Positions 57,411 through 64,000 of a stretch of DNA of 64,000 bases are shown one piece after another. Numbering within the stretch: position 1 is the stretch's first letter; the number at the start of each line of letters is the position of its first letter. This DNA comes from Bubalus kerabau (lineage: Eukaryota; Chordata; Mammalia; Artiodactyla; Bovidae): contig NC_073632.1 of the NCBI RefSeq assembly GCF_029407905.1, forward strand, positions 57,770,964-57,834,963, read 5' to 3'. The notes beneath the pieces were generated by a model. The model did no database searches. It saw only the letters and a list, made by a program, of their open reading frames with translations, and was not told the origin of the DNA. The position numbers and the translations under genes were made by a program.

Positions 57411-58640
57411 AATATAGCAGCAGATGCACATCTAAGGCCCAAACTAAGTGTGTCTTCAAGGTCTGCAGAGTGTAGGGATTCCCCTGCCTAGGGTGGGAAG
57501 CCTGAGAGGGTAGATGACTGGAGACACTTAGGCAGACTCGGGGGTCTCTCTCTTTGGAAAGGGCAGAAGGAAATGGAAAGGGAGGAGATGGAGAGGGAGA
57601 GAGAGAATGATTCTGATGCAGGGAAGACTTTATAGAGAAGTTTTTAAAAATTAGATTCAATTGTGTAAAACTTAATGTTGACACAATGACAGTCTTTTGC
57701 AAATTTCCTGTGACTTAGAGCTAATTACCATGCATCACAGTAACAGCTGTATTTCATTAAATTTCAGAATAACTTGGGTACATCTTATTTAATTAATAAA
57801 ACTCTTAACTCTTTATGTATATTCAAGTGAAATAGCTGGATCACAGATCCAAGTATTTGGCATGATTACTGATTGCAATAAACACACACACAAACATACA
57901 TACAAATATACCCACGCACTTCCATACAAAAGCAACCTGTTTCAGTGTGCCCTGCCCAGCCCTGACAATCAGATGTTCCCAGGTAAGGTGACCTCTCCTT
58001 AGCATAAGAACGGTTCAGATTTAGTAGAGGATGATGGAGTATACTGACCTTCCTTTGGTCCATCTCACTCATCCGTGTGGGAGAGTTTGTGGTTCTGAGG
58101 AAACTCATACACCTGGACACTAGTATTTAACAAAGCTCCACAGTTGATTGAATAAAGCTTGCCAGTGTGCTTTTAGAATGCTTACTTTCTCATTAATTTA
58201 CAGACAAACAATAAAACATAATAATCAGTATGTAAATTGAAATTATCAAATTAATCAAAATATGTACCAAACATAGCCACTATATTCATATGAGACTATT
58301 TAACGCTAGCAGATTTTCAGCAACGGACTCTCTTCTTAAAATAAAAAGCTTATAGATTAGGTAGGCAAAGAGTCAAGTGATTAAAAAATATATATATATT
58401 TTAATTTAATTGTTTTTGCCAAGAAGGAATATAAATTTTTCAGAAATTTTCTTCTTTAATCTTATTTAGGATTATATCCCATATAATCCTTTAAAAGCAT
58501 ATGAAATAAGAGATAAACTGAGGCAAGCTAAAAAGGATATGAGATGGGTTAGAATTATACTAATGAAATTTTAAATTAATAGCAATATAAATAATTATTG
58601 TATGTTATCAAGGACATTTTCTCTAATCAGCATTCTAAGG
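57411..58640. other. Unrecognised AT-rich stretch
   Basis: No gene was recognised. Contents include a (CA)-rich patch near 57883-57900 and a TA run near 58388-58400. Confidence 0.35.
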
Positions 58641-58965
58641 CAGCTCTGTCCAACAGAAAAATGAGCAACCAAGGCAAACCACATATGTAATTATAAATTT
58701 TCTAGTAGCCACATTTAGAAAGCCAAAAGGAACAGGTAAGATTAATTTTAATAATATATTTTATTTAATCATTATATAAAAATGATCATTTCCATATGCA
58801 ATCAACTTAAACTTGTAATTAAGGCACTGATTTATTTTTTTATATTTAGTCAAATTCAAAATGTTGTGTACATTCTATATTTACAGTCCATCTCAATTCA
58901 GACAAGCCATTTTTCATGTGTTCAATAAGCCACATGTAGCTAGTGGCTGCTGAGGTCCTAGGGAA
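58641..58965 (+). mobile_element. hAT-Charlie-type MITE
   Basis: Left end CAGCTCTGTCCAACAG and inner phrases 'taaattttctagtagccaca', 'ttttaataatatattttat', 'catctcaattcagacaagcc' and 'ccacatgtagctagtggct' are those of a common mammalian hAT MITE. The right terminal repeat is too decayed to define, so the end is approximate. Confidence 0.65.
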
Positions 58966-59024
58966 AGGTCAATTTCACATACATACTGTGCTACTATATT
59001 AGGTGATAGGGAAAAATGATGATT

Positions 59025-59182
59025 AAAACATGATTCCTGTCTTCAATGAAGGCAATGTGTAGGAAGTCTTTTGAACTAGGAATCTTCCTAGGGGGTCAAG
59101 GACTATTAGCCTATATGTACCTTTCTCCAAATTAGAGACTCTCTCCTTCCCCAAGTCACTTCACTCTCATCTGTCAGAAAAT
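59025..59182 (+). repeat. 158-bp direct duplication, copy 1
   Basis: The segment from AAAACATGATTCCTGTC to GTCAGAAAAT is repeated at 59523-59677 with about eight substitutions and one 3-bp deletion. The sequence itself is of ordinary complexity and belongs to no family I know. Confidence 0.85.
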
Positions 59183-59304
59183 AAATATAATAAGCTGGTT
59201 CTATTAAAATAAGATACTCTACTACCACCAGTCAAAAAATGTTTTTATAAATATATAAACCTATGATGCCTACAAAGTAAATGAAACACCCTCCCCTCGA
59301 TGTA

Positions 59305-59522
59305 GGGCTTCCCTGGTAGCTCAGACAGCATAGAATCACCTGCCGTGCCGGAGACCTGGGTTTAATCACTGGATTGGGAAGATCCCCTGGAGGAGGAAAT
59401 GGCAATCCACTCCAGTATTCTTGCCTGGAGTATTCCATGAACAAAGGAGCCTGGTGGGCTACACTCCATGGGGTCACAAAGAGTCAGACATGGCTGAGAA
59501 ACTAACACTACAACACTACAAC
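59305..59522 (+). mobile_element. Bov-tA SINE between the two duplicate copies
   Basis: Sense Bov-tA starting GGGCTTCCCTGGTAGCTCAG. Its tail contains two ACTACAAC units, and it ends exactly where duplicate copy 2 begins. No ordinary short target-site duplication was found. Confidence 0.9.
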
Positions 59523-59677
59523 AAAACATGACTCCTGTCCTCAATGAAGGCAATATGTAGGAAGTCTTTTGAGCTAGGAATCCTAGGGGGTCCAGGACTA
59601 TTAGCCTACATGTACCTTTCTCCAAATTAGAGACTCTCTCCTTCCCCAAGTCACTTCACTCCCATCTGTCAGAAAAT
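59523..59677 (+). repeat. 155-bp direct duplication, copy 2
   Basis: Partner of 59025-59182, in the same orientation and starting immediately after the Bov-tA tail. Relative to copy 1 it lacks three bases in the 'gaatcttcctaggg' stretch. Confidence 0.85.
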
Positions 59678-59689
59678 TATCTAAGTCTC

Positions 59690-59800
59690 AGTTTCCCCCA
59701 TACTTTGAGATAGGTACTGTTCTTATTACTCTTTTACCAAGGGGGGAACTGAGACTTAGATTCCTCAACCAAAGTTACACATTGCAAGTGGCAGAATGCA
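59690..59800 (-). mobile_element. MIR SINE core
   Basis: Antisense MIR fragment: 'gataggtactgttcttatta', 'ggggaactgagacttagat' and 'tacacattgcaagtggcag'. It starts right after duplicate copy 2. Confidence 0.55.
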
Positions 59801-60900
59801 GTACAATTTATATAACCATAAACCCTTAAACATTAGGATGTAACTCCAGGAAGTAGAAATCTTATTGGTTTTGTTCTTTGCTATAGACACTGTAATGTAA
59901 TGAGTGAATGGATGACTTACAGTTGAGCATACCTAATCATTAAAATAGAGATTGCCCAAAGACAGGTTCAGTAGAATGGGAGGAGATGAGTGAATCAGGT
60001 GAAAAATAATGAGATCTCCCAGTTAGTTGGGCCACAACTTAGAGAGAAAATCTACACACTGGACCTCATAGGTATGTGTGCATGTGTATATGGACGGGGT
60101 GGAGGCAGGTATATACAATTGTTTTATTTTGTGCTTTGTGGCTATTGAAGCATTCTTAATGACTTTATGACTTGTTAGCAGCAGATTTTTTTCCCCAGAT
60201 AATTTTTTTCTGATATTTAACTTGAAAATAGTAACAGGTAGCCATAAACTTGGTTCATTAGATTCATGACTATGGTTACTGAAAAATAGTTGAGGATTAT
60301 TATTTCAGGATTTATTTCTAAAAATAATCAAAATTGTGTGAAACTGTCATTCAGATGTAAATAAATTCATCATCTGTTCTTTTGATTTATTCTCCACATC
60401 ATGCTCCTCTTTGCCATGTACATATTCTTATCACTTTTCAGACTTCTTAACACTTTCTTTTTTCTTTAAAAAAGTCTAATTTCCTTGAAACTCATTCCTC
60501 CTTTTGCTTGTCCTAGTCATCATGAATAAATTGTGTATGTATGAAGGTGTCAGTGTATATAGATGAACGATGTGTATCAGAATACATTAAACTGACACTG
60601 TCAGTCTTCTTACAACACCAACCTCACAAGCATAAATTTCCTTTTTTTTTTTAAGAAAAAAAAAAATCTTCTTACAAAATGACATTCTCAACTACTTAAG
60701 ACCAGTTTTCTGGGGTTATATTCCAAGTCAGTATCAAAACTTGCAATTTAATAAATGAGAAAGTTTTCTACCCAGAAAAGTTTCAAGGGAAAGTATTGAT
60801 TACCTGGGTGGATGGAGTCACTCCAGAGGTACCACGTGAAGAAAAACAGGGATAGTGCAGGGTGTTTCCTGCAAGATAGTTTTTATTAAGTTAGTCTTAA
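59801..60900. other. Unrecognised AT-rich stretch
   Basis: No gene or repeat family was recognised. Confidence 0.35.
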
Positions 60901-61055
60901 TTAAGCATTGACTTTTTTTTTTTTTTTTTTTGGTTGCACCATGTAGCATGCAGAATCTTAGTTCCCGGACCCGGGATAGGGCCCAAGTCCCTTGTGGTGG
61001 AAACATGGAGTCTTAGCCACTGGACTGCTGGGGAATTCCTTAAGCATTGGCTTTT
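60901..61055 (-). mobile_element. CHR-type SINE with target-site duplication
   Basis: Poly(T) then reverse-complement CHR sequence ('gttgcaccatgtagcatgca', 'tcttagttcccggacc', 'tcttagccactggactgc') at about 60916-61039. Flanks TTAAGCATTGACTTT (60901-60915) and TTAAGCATTGGCTTT (61040-61054) differ by one base. Confidence 0.9.
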
Positions 61056-62878
61056 GTTGTAATGTTAGAGGGAGCTGACCTGGATAAAAATGGCCCTTAG
61101 ATATAATGAAATCATATTTAACAATTGAGACACTGTTTATATAAAAAGTTCTTAAAATAACCTCCTGAGTAAATATTAATAATATTTAAAATATGAACAA
61201 TTTAAAAATAATGCTTAAAAGTTTTCAACAGCTAATATTTACCAGCCATCAGTGAATTCATATTTTCTTCCTATATATTTAACTAATGAGTCTATTAAGG
61301 ACAGGAATATAAGTATATGTTACTTTGTGAACCTTGTGAAACACTAAATATTACTGGACACTAACTTTTCATGTTTGGCAGTCATATACCTGCAGGGCAA
61401 GCAGGCCACCACCTGCAATAGCTAACAAGACAAGATGAAGAACAAGGAGATTATTTTCCTTGACATGAATTTATTATTCAATTGATGCATTTCTGAAGTT
61501 TGAAATTAAGTGAATTGATCAAGTAAGAAATTTCTTAAAAATATGACGGATTCACAAAATTTTACTTAGAATTTTCACAGATGCATCAATTTGCCTTTAC
61601 TTAGAATTCTAACATTTACAGCAGATGCTAAGTATTTGGTTTTGATTGACAACAGGAAAACAGTCACAGCCAAGATACAGGGCTTTTACTCTGTCAGATT
61701 CTTACTGATATGAGTGAAAATTTTAGATGAAAGCTTGCAGTTTACTTTCAGAGCTCTTTCTACACATAGTATTATTTCATAGATAACTTCCTTCCCCACT
61801 CTCTGAAGTCCCCATCTTCCTCAGAGAAGTTGAGAGCTGGGAGATAAAATAAAGCAAGAGGTACAGAGAGATAGAAGGGTGAAGATGAAGAGATTTGTGT
61901 TGAGATTTAAATAGCCCAGGAGTTGTCACTAACATGTTTAACATTTGTTAAATGTTTTAAAAAATTAATGTATAGCCATATACATTACACTCCCAAATTT
62001 TAGATGTGAGACTGTTAGTCTTGGAAACACACAGTGTGAATGTTGGCTAAAACTTGGGGAGTTACATTCCTGTAGATTCTATTTGGAGGAGAGATATTGA
62101 AATACATAAATGATTTGGGAGATGATGGATATGCTATACATAATTCATTGGAAAAAGTTTGCATATGTCTTAAACTTAAATCACTGTTTCCAAAAGTACA
62201 TATGTTTGCCAAGCCTATTAATTTGAATATATAATCCATATTTTCTTTTTTAACTTTGTGAAAATGCTAAAAAGAAGTTGTCATAAAAGTTAAATTTTCA
62301 CCTCTTATCTTGAACGCTAGATTTCTGTGTATCTCCTCAAATCACTCTTAAACATCATATTTTTTCATGACCTAATAACAGAATGAAAACTGAAATAAAC
62401 TAATCATCTAGATCTTTTCAAATAGCCACGTTTGTTGTTTTAAAGACAACATGAGGTCACTGAGTGTGACTGTTTTTCTGCATGATATTTTCAGAGTTCA
62501 GTCAGTCATATATAACTGTTTTGCCTGAAAATACTTCTTTTGCTAAGTTTTTGCATATATTTAGGCATCAAATTTCAGCATAACAAAAGCACAAAGTTAA
62601 CATTTATATTAGCTGATTTTTAAAGTTTGAAGTAACTGAATAGAAAAGTGGGAACATTAAGATGAAAATAGGTACTAACATTAAAAAAGAAGAATGAACG
62701 TTAATTTAGGTTATTGCCTTGAAACTACATGGTCGATGTCAGACTGCCTTGTAAAAACTATTTTTACTATCAATATTACCTGCAGAGCCATATATAAAAC
62801 TCTCTCTTTAGCGGTGACCATCAATCTGACTTTTCCAGTTATCACTTCTTTGCTTTTCTTTATATTTTTACTGTTATT
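61056..62878. other. Unrecognised AT-rich stretch
   Basis: No gene, RNA gene or repeat family was recognised. There are no long open frames. Confidence 0.35.
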
Positions 62879-63971
62879 ATATGTATCTGTGGAAAATTAT
62901 TAAAGAGATGGGAATACCAGACCACCTGACCTGCCTCCTAAGAAACCTGTATGCTGGTCAAGACGCAACAGTTAGAACTGGACATGGAACAACAGACTGG
63001 TTCCAAATCAGGAAAGGAGTACATCAAGGCTGTATGTGGTCATCCTGCTTATTTAACTTATATGCAGAGTACATCATGAGAAATGCTGGGCTGGATGAAG
63101 CACAAGCTGGAATCAAGACTGCTGGGAGAAATATCAATAACCTCAGATATGCAAATGACACCACCCTTAATGGCAGAAACCAAAGAGGAATTGAAAAGCC
63201 TCTTGACAAAGGTGAAAGAGGAGAGTGGCTGGCTTAAAACTGGCTTTAAAAAGCTGGCTTAAAAAGCTGGCTTAAAACTCAACATTCAGAAAACTAAGAT
63301 CATGGCATCCTGTTGCATCATTTCATGGTGAATAGATGGGGAAACAGTGGAAACAGTGACAGACTTTATTTTTTTGGGCTCCAAAACCACAGCAAATAGC
63401 AACTATAGCCACGAAATTATAAGTCGCCTGCTCCTTGGAAGAAAAGCTATGACCAACCTAGACAGCATATTAAAAAGCAGAGACAACACTTTGCCAACAA
63501 AAGTCCATATAGTCAAAGCTAAGGTTTTTCCAGTAGTCATGTAAGGATGCGAAAGTTGGGCCATAAAGAAGGCTGAGTACCAAAGAATTGATGTTTTTGA
63601 ACTGTGGTGTTAGAGAAGACTCGTGAGAGTCCCTTGGACTGCAAGGAGATCCAACCAGTCCATCCTAAAGGAAATCAGTCCTGAACTTTCATTGGAAGGA
63701 GTGATGCTGAAGCTGAAGCTCCAATAGTTTGGCCACCTGATATGAAGAGCCAACTCATTGAAAAAGACTCTGATGTTGGGAAAGATTGAAGGCAGGAGGA
63801 GAAGGGGACAACAGAGGACAAGATGGTTGGATGGCATCACCGACTCTCTGGATATGGGTTTGAACAAACTTCCGCAGATGGCAAAGGACAGGGAGGCCTG
63901 GCGTGCTGCAATCTATGGGGTCACAAAGAGTTGGACATGACTGAGCAACTGAACAGCAACAAATATGTATC
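62879..63971 (+). mobile_element. BovB LINE, about 1.1 kb, sense orientation, with dead reverse-transcriptase motif
   Basis: Body 62888-63962, flanked by a perfect 9-bp ATATGTATC duplication (62879-62887 and 63963-63971). The frame at 62881-63237 covers part of the reverse transcriptase (GVHQGCMWSSCLFNLYAEYI). The active-site box YADD reads YAND (in NNLRYANDTTLN), which removes a catalytic aspartate. Just after it, 63229-63278 contains about four tandem copies of a 13-bp CTGGCTTAAAAAG-like unit that shifts the frame. The remaining ORF2 continues in pieces (63347-63544 and 63758-63940) to the usual 3' tail. It is a nonfunctional 5'-truncated copy. Confidence 0.95.
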
Positions 63972-64000
63972 CCTAAAAATACTATACAGAAAGCTGAGCA

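Overview
This window is ruminant nuclear DNA, most likely from a bovid. The evidence is its repeat content: BovB (RTE-type) LINE 3' ends, tRNA-headed Bov-tA and dimeric Bov-A2 SINEs, CHR-type SINEs shared by ruminants and their close relatives, and bovine-type L1. Older layers are MIR, L2, L1M, MaLR and hAT/mariner remnants. Nothing looks bacterial, plasmid or phage-like, and no multi-exon protein-coding gene could be recognised. The window reads as gene-poor, AT-rich intergenic (or deep intronic) DNA.

Layout. 1-16 kb: unrecognised AT-rich DNA interleaved with L1, Bov-tA, Bov-A2, CHR, MIR and one clean BovB insertion (3.2-3.95 kb). 16-25 kb: two tandem related hairpins (17.1 kb), old L1 pieces, Bov-tA copies, two further BovB copies (20.9-21.8 and 23.3-23.8 kb), a palindromic mariner MITE (22.4 kb) and a composite BovB/L1 tail (24.6 kb). 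25-31 kb: mostly unrecognised, with a perfect steroid-receptor-type palindrome at 30.87 kb. 31.2-32.5 kb: a three-deep nest in which a CHR SINE is split by a Bov-A2 and then by a BovB. 33.3-34.3 kb: an old L1 split by a solo MaLR LTR. 35.65-36.14 kb: a probable solo endogenous-retrovirus LTR. 41.1-42.7 kb: a 5'-truncated L1 with about 420 open ORF2 codons.

The main gene-derived content is two processed retrocopies made by the L1 machinery. At 43.47-49.04 kb is a near full-length retrocopy of AP2B1 (beta-2 adaptin of the AP-2 clathrin adaptor). It is spliced, has 5' and 3' UTRs, is flanked by a perfect 12-bp target-site duplication, and is broken by frameshifts and stops. At 56.48-57.40 kb is a 5'-truncated retrocopy of NOP56 (box C/D snoRNP core protein), with AATAAA, a poly(A) tail and a 10-13-bp duplication. 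A GC-rich, CpG-rich island at 53.3-53.8 kb is the only promoter-like sequence seen.

I found no evidence of a new multi-gene system. The items most worth checking are the AP2B1 retrocopy and its residual reading frames, the CpG island, the perfect hormone-response palindrome, the about 95 % identical direct duplication around a SINE at 59.0-59.7 kb, the 123-bp direct repeat at 13.3/14.9 kb, the twin hairpins, and several odd retrotransposon structures. All family names come from recognising sequence patterns by eye, without database searches.
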